From Burkholderiales bacterium (GTDB lineage Bacteria > Pseudomonadota > Gammaproteobacteria > Burkholderiales > Burkholderiaceae_C), in contig JAGWTU010000015.1 of assembly GCA_028868825.1 (NCBI GenBank), positions 46,425 to 110,424 on the forward strand: 64,000 bases of DNA, given 5' to 3'. A model generated the notes under the pieces. It worked only from the letters and a program-made list of their open reading frames with translations. It did not search any database and was not told the DNA's origin. The translations under genes and the position numbers were made by a program. Positions 1 to 11,286 of this stretch are shown here, piece after piece; the stretch's first letter is position 1; each line of letters begins with the position of its first letter.

Positions 1-905
<905 letters not shown>

Positions 906-906
906 G

Positions 907-1575
907 TCAATACTCCACGGGCAGCGGGTCCAGGCTGCGCCAAATGTACCAAGTCGCGACCGAGCGGAACGGCGCCCAGCCCTCGCCCAGTTCGCGGGCT
1001 TCGGCGCGCGAGACCGGTTCGCCGCTGAAATAGTTGACGCTGATGCCCTTGAGCAGCCCCAGGTCGTCGAGCGGCATCACGTCCGGGCGCAGCAGGTGGA
1101 ACATGAGGAACATCTCGGCCGTCCAGCGGCCGATGCCGCGGATCGCGATCAGCTCGGCGATGATGGCCTCGTCCTCCATCGTCGCCCATTGCGCGACATG
1201 CACGGCGCCGTCGGCGAAATGGCGGGCGAGGTCGAGCAGGTATTCGCATTTGCGCGCCGAGAGCCCGGCCTCGCGCATCTGCGCCGGCACCAGCGCCGTC
1301 ACGCGCTCGGGCTGCAGCAGATCGGTCGCGCAGCCGACCGCCGCGGCATAGCGCTCCCAGACCGATTGCGCCGCCTTGACCGAGATCTGCTGGCCGACGA
1401 TCGAGCGCGCCAGCGTCGTGAACGCGTCGCCGCGGCAGCGCAGTCGCGCCTCGCCGAAGCGCGGAATCAGCTTCTTCATCACGCGGTCGCGGCGCGAGAG
1501 ATGGCGGCAGGCCTCGTCCCAGTAGCCCGGTGTGCCGGCGCCCGCGTCGGCAGGTGCAACGGGAGATCGAGGCAT
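907..1575 (-). CDS. DNA-3-methyladenine glycosylase II (HhH-GPD family)
   Basis: Base-excision repair enzyme that removes alkylated purines such as 3-methyladenine from DNA. 222 residues. [19 protein letters not shown] near residue 60 is the family's N-terminal signature; [15 protein letters not shown] near residue 155 is the helix-hairpin-helix, followed by the catalytic aspartate in MPLDDLGL. It is the short form without the E. coli AlkA N-terminal domain or an Ada fusion. The ATG at 1575 lies two bases downstream of the cysS stop, so cysS, this gene and accA form one tight run. The frame is open far upstream through cysS, but only the part from 1575 reads as this family. Confidence 0.9.
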   Translation of the reverse strand: MPRSPVAPADAGAGTPGYWDEACRHLSRRDRVMKKLIPRFGEARLRCRGDAFTTLARSIVGQQISVKAAQSVWERYAAAVGCATDLLQPERVTALVPAQMREAGLSARKCEYLLDLARHFADGAVHVAQWATMEDEAIIAELIAIRGIGRWTAEMFLMFHLLRPDVMPLDDLGLLKGISVNYFSGEPVSRAEARELGEGWAPFRSVATWYIWRSLDPLPVEY

Positions 1576-1577
1576 GG

Positions 1578-2951
1578 TCAGGCCTTGACCCAGGTCGTGC
1601 CTTGCGGCGAATCCTTGAGGAGGACGCCTTGCGCCGCCAACTCGTCGCGGATGCGATCGGCGCCGGCGAAATCGCGCGCGGCCTTGGCGGCGGCGCGCTC
1701 GGCGATGCGCGCGGCGATCGCCGCCTCGTCGAGACCGGCGCCGCCCTGCAGATAGGCGGCCGGTTCCTGCTGCAGCAGGCCGAGCACGCCGCCGAGCGCA
1801 CGCAACAGCGCGGCGTCGCGATGCTCGCCCCGGTTGATCGAGCCCGCCAGCTCGAACAGCACGGCGATGGCGCCCGGTGTGTTGAAGTCGTCGTCCATCG
1901 CCGCCTTGAACGCGGCGGCGCGCGGCTCGTTCCAGTCGATCGCCGCCGGCGCGGCGACGGCGCCCGCGAGCTGCAGCGCCGTGTACAGGCGCTTGAGCGC
2001 CGTGCGCGTCTCGTCGAGCAGCTGATCGCTGAAATTGAAGGGGCTGCGGTAATGCGTACGCACCATGAAGAAGCGCACCGTCTCGCCGTCGAACTTCTTG
2101 AGCACATCGGCGATCGTGAAGAAGTTGCCGAGCGACTTCGACATCTTCTCGTCGTCGATGTTGAGGAAGCCGTTGTGCATCCAGGTGCGCACGAACTCGC
2201 TGCCGGCGCCTTCGGTCTGGGCGATCTCGTTCTCGTGGTGCGGGAACATCAGGTCCATGCCGCCACCGTGGATGTCGAATGGTGCGCCGAGCAGCGCGCA
2301 GCTCATCGCCGAACATTCGATGTGCCAGCCGGGCCGCCCGGCGCCCCAGCGGCTGGGCCATTGCGCTTCGGCGGGCTCGTCGGGCTTGGCCGATTTCCAG
2401 AGCACGAAATCGAGCGGATCCTCCTTGTCGCCGAGCACCGCGACGCGCTCGCCCGCACGCAACTCGTCGAGCGACTTGCCCGAGAGCTTGCCGTAGCCGT
2501 CGAAGCGGCGCACGGCGTAATTCACGTCGCCCCCGCTGGCCTGGTAGGCGAGGCCGCGGGTCTCGAGCTGGCCGATGAGGTCCAGCATCTGCGGCACGTA
2601 GTCGGTGGCGCGCGGCTCGTGGGTCGGCGCCAGCGCGCCGAGAGCCGCGAAGTCGCGGTGCATCGCGGCGATCATCTCGTCGGTCAGCGCGCGGATCGGG
2701 ATGCCGCGCTCGAGCGCGCGGCGGATGATCTTGTCCTCGATGTCGGTGATGTTGCGGACATAGGTGACGCGGTAGCCGCTGGCCTGCAGCCAGCGGTAGA
2801 CGATGTCGAACGCGAGGACGAAGCGCGCGTGGCCGAGGTGGCAGAGGTCGTAGACGGTGATGCCGCAGACGTACATGCGCACATGGCGGTCTTCCAGGGG
2901 CTTGAACGCCTCGAGGCGGCGTGTCAGGGTGTTGTGGATGCTTAGGCTCAT
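1578..2951 (-). CDS. cysS: Cysteinyl-tRNA synthetase
   Basis: Charges tRNA-Cys with cysteine in the cytoplasm. 457 residues from the ATG at 2951 ([18 protein letters not shown]), close to the E. coli length of 461. Class I features: [18 protein letters not shown] carries the first zinc cysteine and the HIGH-type motif (HLGH) near residue 35; ECSAM and the MFPHHENE stretch supply further zinc ligands; KMSKSLGNF near residue 270 is the KMSKS loop. The C-terminal helical domain ends in PQGTTWVKA, typical of the family. A longer frame upstream to 3083 exists but shows no family similarity and would run into the divergent gene's leader. Divergent from the TPR gene at 3090; the 138-bp gap should hold promoters for both. 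Confidence 0.96.
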   Translation of the reverse strand: MSLSIHNTLTRRLEAFKPLEDRHVRMYVCGITVYDLCHLGHARFVLAFDIVYRWLQASGYRVTYVRNITDIEDKIIRRALERGIPIRALTDEMIAAMHRDFAALGALAPTHEPRATDYVPQMLDLIGQLETRGLAYQASGGDVNYAVRRFDGYGKLSGKSLDELRAGERVAVLGDKEDPLDFVLWKSAKPDEPAEAQWPSRWGAGRPGWHIECSAMSCALLGAPFDIHGGGMDLMFPHHENEIAQTEGAGSEFVRTWMHNGFLNIDDEKMSKSLGNFFTIADVLKKFDGETVRFFMVRTHYRSPFNFSDQLLDETRTALKRLYTALQLAGAVAAPAAIDWNEPRAAAFKAAMDDDFNTPGAIAVLFELAGSINRGEHRDAALLRALGGVLGLLQQEPAAYLQGGAGLDEAAIAARIAERAAAKAARDFAGADRIRDELAAQGVLLKDSPQGTTWVKA

Positions 2952-3089
2952 GGGCGGGTGCGGTCGCTGCCGGCGAGGCCGCCGGCGCGGACGCCCGGGT
3001 ACGGTAGCCGGGGCGCCGATAGAATCGATCCAGTATAGCGGCGGCGCCAGGCCGTCCCCCAGCACGCGCCGTGCGTGCACCATCCTCCC

Positions 3090-3659
3090 ATGTCACCTCG
3101 CAATCCGCATCGAATCCGCCCCCAGTTGCTGCCACTGCTGCTGCTGCTGGCGCTGGCCGGCCTGTCCGCCGCGCCGGCGGGCGCGGCCAGCGACGAGGCG
3201 GCCGCGCTCGCGGCGCTGATCAGCCATGGCGAGCCCGAAGCGGCGCTGGCACGCGCCGACCGCGCGATCGCGGCCGAGCCGCGCAATGCGCAGCTGCGCT
3301 TCCAGCGCGCCGTCGCACTGATGGACCTCGGCCGCGACCGTGACGCGATGCAGGCCTTCACCGCGCTGACCGAAGAATTCCCGGAACTGCCCGACCCGTA
3401 CAACAACATCGCGCTGCTCGAGGTCCGCGCCGGCCACTACGAACTCGCCCTGCAGGCGCTGCGCACGGCGCTGCGCAACGATCCGCAGCATGTGGTGGCG
3501 CGCGCCAACCTGGCCGAGGTCTATCTGCTGCTGGCCGAACAGGCGCTGCGCGAGGCCAGCGTCCAGTCACCCGCCGACCACGGCCTGCAGCGGCGGCTCG
3601 AGGCCGTGCGCGCGCTCGTCGCGACGCCGACCGCCCCGGGCGCCACCCCGGCCCGCTAG
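3090..3659 (+). CDS. Exported tetratricopeptide-repeat protein
   Basis: Probably a periplasmic scaffold protein; no specific function can be given. 189 residues. The ATG at 3090 is followed by a clear Sec signal ([20 protein letters not shown], cleavage likely after PAGA or AASA near residue 32). The mature part has about three TPR-like helix pairs: [20 protein letters not shown], then [18 protein letters not shown], then [23 protein letters not shown] five codons upstream (3075) is a possible alternative start. The position, directly ahead of two cyclophilin genes on the same strand, is common in Burkholderiales, and the gap of 39 bp before the next gene suggests cotranscription. Confidence 0.75.
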   Translation: MSPRNPHRIRPQLLPLLLLLALAGLSAAPAGAASDEAAALAALISHGEPEAALARADRAIAAEPRNAQLRFQRAVALMDLGRDRDAMQAFTALTEEFPELPDPYNNIALLEVRAGHYELALQALRTALRNDPQHVVARANLAEVYLLLAEQALREASVQSPADHGLQRRLEAVRALVATPTAPGATPAR

Positions 3660-3698
3660 ACTGCGGCCCTTTTCGGCCACCCGACCCAGGAGACCCGT

Positions 3699-4325
3699 TT
3701 GAAACTGCTGTCCCCCATGCTCGCCGCGGCGACGCTGTTGCTCGCCGGACTGGCACAGGCCCAGGCGCCCGAGGCCGCGCCGGCATCGGCCCCGGCATCG
3801 GCGCCGGCTCAACCTACCCAGCCGTCGGGTCCGAAGGTCGACCTCGAAACCTCGATGGGCACCATCGTCATCGAGCTCGACCCCGAGAAGGCGCCCAAGA
3901 CGGTCGCCAACTTCCTCAAATACGTGCGTGCCGGGCATTACAACGGCGTGATCTTCCACCGCGTCATCGACGGTTTCATGATCCAGACCGGCGGCTACAA
4001 GGCCGACCTGTCGGAGAAGCCGACGCGGCCGCCGATCCCGCTCGAAAGCCGCAACGGCCTGTCGAACCAGCGCGGCAGCGTCGCCATGGCGCGCACCGCG
4101 ATCCCCGATTCGGCGACCTCGCAGTTCTTCATCAACGTCGCCGACAACGTCGGCCTCGACCAGGCCAACTCGCGCGACGGCCAGGGCTATGCCGTGTTCG
4201 GCCATGTCGTCCAGGGCATGGACGTGGTGGACCGGATCCGGGCCGTCGAAACCCGATCGGTGAGCGTGTTCCAGAACCTGCCGGTGAAGACCATCACCAT
4301 CAACAAAGCGACCGTGGAGCGATGA
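3699..4325 (+). CDS. Periplasmic peptidyl-prolyl cis-trans isomerase (cyclophilin)
   Basis: Catalyses cis-trans isomerisation of proline peptide bonds during folding of exported proteins. 208 residues. TTG start at 3699 with an AGGAG ribosome site at 3688-3692. A signal peptide ([20 protein letters not shown], cut after AQA) is followed by an Ala/Pro-rich linker (residues about 22-48) and then a cyclophilin domain: [18 protein letters not shown] with the catalytic-site Phe-His-Arg, [12 protein letters not shown], and [15 protein letters not shown]. Equivalent to PpiA by location, although the linker is longer than in E. coli. One base separates its stop from ppiB; the two proteins share the same fold, so they look like an old duplication giving a periplasmic and a cytoplasmic copy. 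Confidence 0.92.
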   Translation: MKLLSPMLAAATLLLAGLAQAQAPEAAPASAPASAPAQPTQPSGPKVDLETSMGTIVIELDPEKAPKTVANFLKYVRAGHYNGVIFHRVIDGFMIQTGGYKADLSEKPTRPPIPLESRNGLSNQRGSVAMARTAIPDSATSQFFINVADNVGLDQANSRDGQGYAVFGHVVQGMDVVDRIRAVETRSVSVFQNLPVKTITINKATVER

Positions 4326-4326
4326 A

Positions 4327-4830
4327 ATGACCAAGCATGTAGAAATGAAGACCAGCGCCGGGACCCTGCGCATCGAGCTCGACGACGAGAAGGCACCGCT
4401 GTCGGTCGCCAACTTCCTCGAGTACGTCGCCAAGGGCCATTTCAACGGCACCGTGTTCCACCGCGTCATCAAGGGCTTCATGCTCCAGGGCGGCGGTTTC
4501 GAGCCCGGCATGAAGCAAAAGCCCACCGCGGCGCCGGTGCGCAACGAGGCCAACAACGGCCTCAAGAACAAGCGCGGCACGCTGGCGATGGCGCGTACCA
4601 GCGACCCCCATTCGGCGACGGCGCAGTTCTTCATCAACACCGTCGACAACGGCTTCCTCGACTTCAAGTCCGAGAGCCCGCAGGGCTGGGGCTATGCCGT
4701 GTTCGGCCGCGTCGTCGAGGGCATGGACGTCGTCGACGCCATCGAGGCCGTGCGCACCGGGCGCAAGGGCATGCACGACGACGTGCCGCTCGACGACGTC
4801 CGCATCGAAAGCGCCGTCGAGGTCGGCTGA
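4327..4830 (+). CDS. ppiB: Cytoplasmic peptidyl-prolyl cis-trans isomerase B
   Basis: Cytoplasmic cyclophilin, 167 residues, the usual PpiB length and with no signal peptide. Core motifs: [18 protein letters not shown] (active-site Phe-His-Arg), [17 protein letters not shown] and [17 protein letters not shown]. The ATG at 4327 follows the stop of the periplasmic paralogue directly (TGAAATG), and its own stop overlaps the lpxH start (ATGA at 4830-4833 region), so the three genes must be one transcript. Confidence 0.95.
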   Translation: MTKHVEMKTSAGTLRIELDDEKAPLSVANFLEYVAKGHFNGTVFHRVIKGFMLQGGGFEPGMKQKPTAAPVRNEANNGLKNKRGTLAMARTSDPHSATAQFFINTVDNGFLDFKSESPQGWGYAVFGRVVEGMDVVDAIEAVRTGRKGMHDDVPLDDVRIESAVEVG

Positions 4831-5597
4831 TGGCGGGCGCGCCGGCCGCGTTCGACGTTGTCGCACCGGCGCATTGGCGCGCGATCGATTTCATCTCCGA
4901 CCTGCACCTGGGCGCGGCGCTGCCGCGCACCTTCGAAGCCTGGGCGGCGCATCTGCGCGCGACACCGGCCGATGCGGTCTTCATCCTCGGCGACCTGTTC
5001 GAGCTCTGGGTCGGCGACGAGATGCGCGAGCGCGAGTTCGAGCGCCGCTGCGTCGAGGTCCTCGCCGGCGCGGCGCAGCGCCTGACGATAGGCTTCATGG
5101 CGGGCAATCGCGATTTCCTCGTCGGCGAGGACCTGCTGCGCAACGCCGGGATGATCCGCCTGCCCGACCCGACCCGACTCGACGCCTGGGGCCGCATCGT
5201 GCTGCTCAGCCATGGCGACGCGCTGTGCCTGGCCGACCACGACTACCAGGCCTTCCGGCGCCAAGTGCGCGATCCCGCCTGGCAAGGCGCCTTCCTCGCC
5301 AAGCCGCTGGCCGAGCGGCTGGCCGTCGCCGCCGAGGTGCGCAGCGCCAGCGCCGCGCGCCAGCGCTTCGACGGCGATGCCGCCACCGACATCGACCGCG
5401 ACGAGGCCACCGGCTGGCTTGCCGCCGCGGGCGCCGCGACGCTGGTCCACGGCCATACGCACCGTCCGGGCGACGATGCCATCGGCGCCGGCCTGCAGCG
5501 CCATGTCCTCAGCGACTGGGACCTGGACGGCGGCGACCGCGCCGACGTGCTGCGGCTGACGCGCGACGGCTTCGAACGCATCGCGCCGGCGTCCTGA
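4830..5597 (+). CDS. lpxH: UDP-2,3-diacylglucosamine diphosphatase
   Basis: Hydrolyses UDP-2,3-diacylglucosamine to lipid X and UMP, the fourth step of lipid A synthesis, as a peripheral inner-membrane metallophosphoesterase. 255 residues. The metal-binding set is intact: FISDLHLG (DxH), FILGDLFELWVGD (GDxFE), MAGNRDF (GNRD), LSHGD and VHGHTHRP. Start chosen at the ATG that overlaps the ppiB stop. Compared with E. coli (240 residues) the N terminus carries about 15 extra residues. lpxK and kdsB, later steps of the same envelope pathway, lie at 39-41 kb. Confidence 0.95.
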   Translation: MAGAPAAFDVVAPAHWRAIDFISDLHLGAALPRTFEAWAAHLRATPADAVFILGDLFELWVGDEMREREFERRCVEVLAGAAQRLTIGFMAGNRDFLVGEDLLRNAGMIRLPDPTRLDAWGRIVLLSHGDALCLADHDYQAFRRQVRDPAWQGAFLAKPLAERLAVAAEVRSASAARQRFDGDAATDIDRDEATGWLAAAGAATLVHGHTHRPGDDAIGAGLQRHVLSDWDLDGGDRADVLRLTRDGFERIAPAS

Positions 5598-5608
5598 GGC
5601 GATCATCC

Positions 5609-6409
5609 ATGCTCACGCGCTGGCTCGAGTCCTGGCGGGCGCGGCGTGAGACCGCCGCGATCGCACGCCGGCCGATACCCGACGACCTGTGGAAACGCAC
5701 CCTCGTGCGCTACCCCTTTCTGCAGCGACGCGACGCCGCCGCAGCCGACCGGCTGCGGCGCCTGACCAGCCTCTTCCTCGACCGCAAGGAATTCAGCGCC
5801 GCCGACGGCCTGCAGCTCACCGACGCGATGGCGGTGGCGATCGCCGCGCAGGCGGTGTTGCCGGTGCTCGAACTGGGCTTGGCGCGCTACGACGGCTTCG
5901 TCGGCATCGTCGTCCACCCCGACCTCGTCGTCACCAGGCGCAGCGTCGTCGACGAGCATGGCCTCGTGCATGAGTACGAGGAGGAACTGGCCGGCGAGGC
6001 GATGGCCGGCGGTCCGGTGATGCTGTCCTGGCGCGACGTGCGTAGCGCCGGGCGCGACACCGACGTCGCGTACAACGTCGTGATCCACGAATTCGCCCAT
6101 GTGCTCGATCTGGCCAACGGCGCGTCCGATGGCATGCCCGAGTTGCCGGCCGACATTCCGGCGAGCGAATGGCGCGCGACGCTGGACGGCGAGTACGCAC
6201 GCTTCACCGCGCGCGTCGAGGCCGGCGACGAGACCTGGCTCGATCCCTATGGCGCGCAAGGCGAGGATGAATTCTTCGCCGTCGCCAGCGAAGCCTTCTT
6301 CGTCGATCCGTGGACGATGCGCAGCGAGCATGGCCCGCTGTACACGTTGTTCGCGCGCTACTACCGGCAGGATCCGGCGGGCGAGCGGCCGCAGCCGCGG
6401 CGCCGCTGA
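5609..6409 (+). CDS. mtfA: MtfA-like zinc-dependent peptidase
   Basis: Cytoplasmic gluzincin aminopeptidase family known in E. coli for binding the Mlc repressor. 266 residues, the family's normal size. Zinc motif HEFAHVLDLANG near residue 150 (HExxH) with a downstream glutamate in GEDEFFAVASEAFF. The family's N-terminal signature (WKRTLVRYPFLQ near residue 30) is present. ATG at 5609, 11 bases after the lpxH stop. The reading frame is open for about 900 bases upstream through lpxH and ppiB, but that extension is an unrelated reading of those genes. Substrate in this organism is unknown; link to sugar-transport control is inferred only from E. coli. Confidence 0.85.
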   Translation: MLTRWLESWRARRETAAIARRPIPDDLWKRTLVRYPFLQRRDAAAADRLRRLTSLFLDRKEFSAADGLQLTDAMAVAIAAQAVLPVLELGLARYDGFVGIVVHPDLVVTRRSVVDEHGLVHEYEEELAGEAMAGGPVMLSWRDVRSAGRDTDVAYNVVIHEFAHVLDLANGASDGMPELPADIPASEWRATLDGEYARFTARVEAGDETWLDPYGAQGEDEFFAVASEAFFVDPWTMRSEHGPLYTLFARYYRQDPAGERPQPRRR

Positions 6410-6426
6410 AGCGCGGCGCCGGCGGC

Positions 6427-8732
<2,306 letters not shown>

Positions 8733-8736
<4 letters not shown>

Positions 8737-9089
8737 GCGGCCTCCATAATGCATTGCAGCGGGTGCCCGTCGCGACGCGCCGCGCTGAGCACCAGTTCGA
8801 CCTTCGTCGCGGCGACGTCCTTGGTATAGACGCCGCAGATGCCGCGTCCTTCGTGATGTATCTTCAGCATGATGAGCGTGGCCGTGTCCGGATCACGCTG
8901 AAAATACTGCTGCAGCACCATGACGACGAACTCCATCGGCGTGTAGTCGTCGTTGAGCATCACCACCTGGTACAGCTGAGGCGGTTTCGTGCGTGCGGCC
9001 TTCCGCTCGGCCACCACGGCACCCTGGCCCCCGTCGCGGCGCGGCGTGACGGTGGTCTTGGGGGGCGACGGTGGGGTTTCGTCGGGCAT
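8733..9089 (-). CDS. clpS: ATP-dependent Clp protease adaptor protein ClpS
   Basis: Adaptor that binds N-degron substrates and the ClpA N domain. 118 residues: a disordered Pro/Lys-rich N-terminal tail (about 38 residues, docking arm) and the conserved core with [14 protein letters not shown], containing the Asn-Asp and Met positions of the N-degron pocket, [17 protein letters not shown] and a C-terminal helix ending [10 protein letters not shown]. The stop overlaps the clpA start by one base pair step (ATGA). Divergent from the cold-shock gene at 9312; the 222-bp gap should contain the promoters for both directions. Confidence 0.97.
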
Positions 9090-9311
9090 GGCTCATTCTA
9101 TCGAGTTGGTCCAAAGGCGCACGGCGCTCGAAAGCCGGGCGCCGAGGGTCTGCATATTGCACCAAGCCGGCCCGCTTCAAGGCCCGAGCAGGCCCCGTTT
9201 TCGGCCGCTGGCGTGAACGACGGCGCGACCGGCCGCAGCCGCCGGCGCGTCCTTGACACCCCAACTCGCACGAGAGGACACTATCGCGCCGGTTTCGCAG
9301 CGAGGTGCATC

Positions 9312-9560
9312 ATGGCGCTTGGGACGGTCAAGTGGTTCAACGACGCCAAGGGTTTCGGCTTCATCGAACCCGACGGTGGTGGCGCGGATGTCTTCGCCCA
9401 TTTCTCGGCTGTCCAGATGGAAGGTTTCCGCACCCTCAAGCAGGGCAGTCGCGTGACCTACGAACTCGTGCAGGGGCCCAAGGGTTCGCTGGCCCAGAAC
9501 ATTCAGCCCAGCCTCGAAACCAGCGCCCAACCCGACAATCCGCACGTCATCGCTTCCTAG
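9312..9560 (+). CDS. Cold-shock-domain protein (CspD/CspA-type)
   Basis: Small single-stranded nucleic-acid-binding OB-fold protein. 82 residues. [15 protein letters not shown] is RNP1-type and VFAHFSAV is RNP2-type; the C-terminal tail [15 protein letters not shown] is longer than in CspA and fits the CspD-like proteins usually found opposite clpS. ATG at 9312 preceded by GAGGTG. A TTGACA hexamer at 9252-9257 and CACTAT at 9278-9283 lie upstream but with a 20-bp spacer, so the promoter is uncertain. In related genomes this gene faces icd; here the integrated element separates them. Confidence 0.93.
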   Translation: MALGTVKWFNDAKGFGFIEPDGGGADVFAHFSAVQMEGFRTLKQGSRVTYELVQGPKGSLAQNIQPSLETSAQPDNPHVIAS

Positions 9561-9578
9561 GTCCATTCACAAGCAAGA

Positions 9579-9597
9579 AGCCCGCCAAGGGCGGGCT
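9579..9597 (+). terminator. Hairpin terminator of the cold-shock gene
   Basis: Arms agcccgcc (9579-9586) and ggcgggct (9590-9597) pair perfectly around an AAG loop, 18 bases after the cold-shock stop codon. There is no run of T after the stem, so termination strength is uncertain, but position and stem stability fit. Confidence 0.65.
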
Positions 9598-9713
9598 CCG
9601 GAATCCGGGTTCGGCGGCGGCAGCCGCCTGCAGCCTCACATGTTCGATCATCACTTCGCAATCGGCCGATAAGCCAACATCCACGCCACTCTGAGCGTCC
9701 AACGGTCATCGCG

Positions 9714-9737
9714 TGGCCCCGTCCATGGCCCCGTTCT
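9714..9737. repeat. Left attachment-site repeat (attL candidate)
   Basis: Direct repeat partner of 22962-22985. The last 14 bases, catggccccgttct (9724-9737), are identical in both copies; the first eight, tggccccg, are also identical, with two mismatches between (TC here, AT on the right). It lies 117 bp after the cold-shock terminator, in intergenic host DNA; I see no tRNA gene here. Confidence 0.7.
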
Positions 9738-9891
9738 GCCGATCACCTCGATTCGTTGCCAGATCGACGCCCAGCGCGCCATCGGCGGCCGGCTGGTGGG
9801 GCAGTAGCGTCAGGTCGGCGCGCGAGGCGCACGGGCTCGAATTCGGGCCAGCGCTACCCCTGCGCAATTCTGCGCACCCCAGGTAGCACGG

Positions 9892-10116
9892 TCAGGGCGC
9901 CGACGCCGGCGGCCCAGGCGGCACGCACTCGCTCTCGTCCAGCAAGAACCCGTTGAAGTCGACGCGGTACGCCGGCACTACCTCGACGGTCTCGGGCATG
10001 ACGGCGCCGCCCAGCATCTGGATGGCGTCGGCCGTCGCCTTGCGTTGGAATATGACGCGCTCGCCGCGCCCCAGATGCATTAGGGTGAAGGAGCAGACGA
10101 GGACCGGCGCAGTCAC
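9892..10116 (-). CDS. Small hypothetical protein of the element
   Basis: Possible 74-residue protein with GTG start at 10116, reading TAPVLVCSFTLMHLGRGER and ending in a Pro/Ala tail. It has mixed hydrophobic and charged residues like a folded protein, and no match I can name. No Shine-Dalgarno is visible before the GTG, and an overlapping frame is also open here, so the call is weak. It would be the last gene of the element's minus-strand run, next to attL. Confidence 0.35.
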   Translation of the reverse strand: MTAPVLVCSFTLMHLGRGERVIFQRKATADAIQMLGGAVMPETVEVVPAYRVDFNGFLLDESECVPPGPPASAP

Positions 10117-10154
10117 GGGTCGCAGTTTGCCACTTCGATCGGCGCGCGACTGGG

Positions 10155-10460
10155 CTCCGGGAATTCCCGGAGCGTCGCCTGCAGGTGCGTCCTCGCGCGC
10201 GTGGCTGCCCCGGCGGGCCGCTGGCGTCCTGTCGGTACTGCGCGTCCTCGCGCGCCAGGGGACTCCTTGGGTTCAAGGAGTCGGTCGGGGATTCCCTCAA
10301 TCTGAGGGAAAGCCGGCGCCTGGCTGACTTCGGCCCGGCCACAGTTTGTGGACAGGAAAGGGGTCTGCTGAACTTCAAGTAGACCCCCGACCGTCGCCCC
10401 AATTTTGGGGAGATGGGCTGCCCTGAAAATTCAGGTCGGCAGCGTCCCGATTTAGGGCGC
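10155..10460. repeat. Cluster of at least seven short hairpins, no clear gene
   Basis: Perfect or near-perfect dyads follow one another: ctccgggaattcccggag (10155-10172, full palindrome); gactcctt/aaggagtc (10261-10268, 10275-10282); ttccctca/tgagggaa (10292-10299, 10303-10310); ccaca/tgtgg (10339-10343, 10347-10351); ggggtct/agacccc (10360-10366, 10381-10387); ccccaa/ttgggg (10397-10402, 10405-10410); gctgcc with inner ctgaa against ttcag and ggcagc (10417-10443); gcg-ccc/ggg-cgc (10442-10460). The 14-mer gcgtcctcgcgcgc also occurs twice (10187-10200, 10242-10255). Stem sequences differ from each other while the spacing is dense. Frames crossing the region are open only in a shadow-like way. 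Confidence 0.7.
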
Positions 10461-10859
10461 CTGGTCGCCCTGCAGCGGGTCGACCACTCTGGACCGCATG
10501 GGATGGTTCGCCAGATTCGCCGCCGCTGCCGCGAGCCCCGCGGCCGTCCTCGGCCCAGTCGAGCGCCCGCCGTGCGCCGGGCAGCGCCCGTTGCGCGGGT
10601 TCAGGTCCTGACGCTGGCACGGGCCCGACCTGGTCGACGCGCAGCAGCAGGCGCCGGCCAGGTGCGCCGGCGGCGGCCGCAGCTCCGGGAACACCGGCCC
10701 GACCATGAACCGGTTACCCAGGCGCAGCCGGCGCCGCTCGTGCCGCCAGTGGGCCAGCCAGGCGGCGCGGATGCGCTCGGGCTCGCGCGCGGCCCGGGCG
10801 GCGGTCCGCTCGCGCTTCAGCTGCAGCCGCTGCAGGAGGCGCCTGGTGCTGGCCTTCAT
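10452..10859 (-). CDS. HGG-motif protein of the element
   Basis: 135-residue arginine-rich protein. Residues about 83-105 read RNGRCPAHGGRSTGPRT, a motif (C-x2-HGG-x-STGPRT) seen in many short uncharacterised phage and proteobacterial proteins; a metal- or nucleic-acid-binding role is often assumed but is not shown. The N-terminal half is strongly basic (RRLLQRLQLKRERTAARAAR). ATG at 10859. There is no usual ribosome site; instead one copy of a 19-bp GC-rich repeat ends three bases upstream (see 10863-10914). The stop lies inside the hairpin cluster. Confidence 0.6.
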   Translation of the reverse strand: MKASTRRLLQRLQLKRERTAARAAREPERIRAAWLAHWRHERRRLRLGNRFMVGPVFPELRPPPAHLAGACCCASTRSGPCQRQDLNPRNGRCPAHGGRSTGPRTAAGLAAAAANLANHPMRSRVVDPLQGDQAP

Positions 10860-10862
10860 CGT

Positions 10863-10914
10863 GCGCGCCCGCGCGTTATGGCATCCGAAAACTCCGCGCG
10901 CCCGCGCGCTATGG
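10863..10914. repeat. Two 19-bp direct repeats in front of the HGG-motif gene
   Basis: GCGCGCCCGCGCGTTATGG at 10863-10881 recurs with one change (T to C) at 10896-10914; starts are 33 bp apart, about three helical turns. The pair occupies the space just upstream of the minus-strand gene starting at 10859, where a promoter, operator or translation signal would be expected. Confidence 0.7.
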
Positions 10915-10972
10915 TGGATAGAAACTCAAAACGCACCGCGCCCCGGTTGGAAATCGTTCGGAAACTTACCGC

Positions 10973-11284
10973 TTACCGCTGGCCGAAGCGGGGCGCCAGC
11001 GTCTGCGCCAGGAGCCGATCGGCCCCCTGCTGCATGCGGATGTCCTCGGCCAGGCGCAGGGCTGCGAGCTGCGACGCCGGCGGTAAGGCGCGCAGCGTGT
11101 TCTCGACCTGCACCAGCTGTGCGGCGATGGCCTGCAGCTCGCGCACGACGGCGGCGAAGCGCTCGCTCATCGTGGCCTTCGAGATCCCATACTCGCGCGC
11201 CAGGTCGGCGGCGACCTCGCCGCGCAGCAGCCTGGCCAGGATGTCGTCTTCCTCGCGCGGCGTCAGCTTCGCGGGGCGGCCCAT
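10973..11284 (-). CDS. Small HTH DNA-binding protein
   Basis: 103 residues from the ATG at 11284 (MGRPAKLTPREEDDIL). Residues about 18-45 (LLRGEVAADLAREYGISKATMSERF) form a resolvase/homeodomain-like helix-turn-helix of the kind seen in phage regulators and in some small terminase subunits. The rest is amphipathic helix (LQAIAAQLVQVENTLRAL) that could oligomerise. It begins two bases after the tape-measure stop, so it is in the same transcript. Whether it is a regulator or the remains of a small terminase cannot be settled from sequence; no large terminase follows. Confidence 0.65.
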   Translation of the reverse strand: MGRPAKLTPREEDDILARLLRGEVAADLAREYGISKATMSERFAAVVRELQAIAAQLVQVENTLRALPPASQLAALRLAEDIRMQQGADRLLAQTLAPRFGQR

Positions 11285-11286
11285 CG

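Noticed and set aside
9252..9283. Sigma-70 promoter of the cold-shock gene (TTGACA / CACTAT)
   Set aside because: The 20-bp spacer is too long for a confident call; kept only as a remark.
9598..9740. tRNA or tmRNA gene as integration target at the left end
   Set aside because: No cloverleaf, T-loop or acceptor-stem pattern could be found on either strand.
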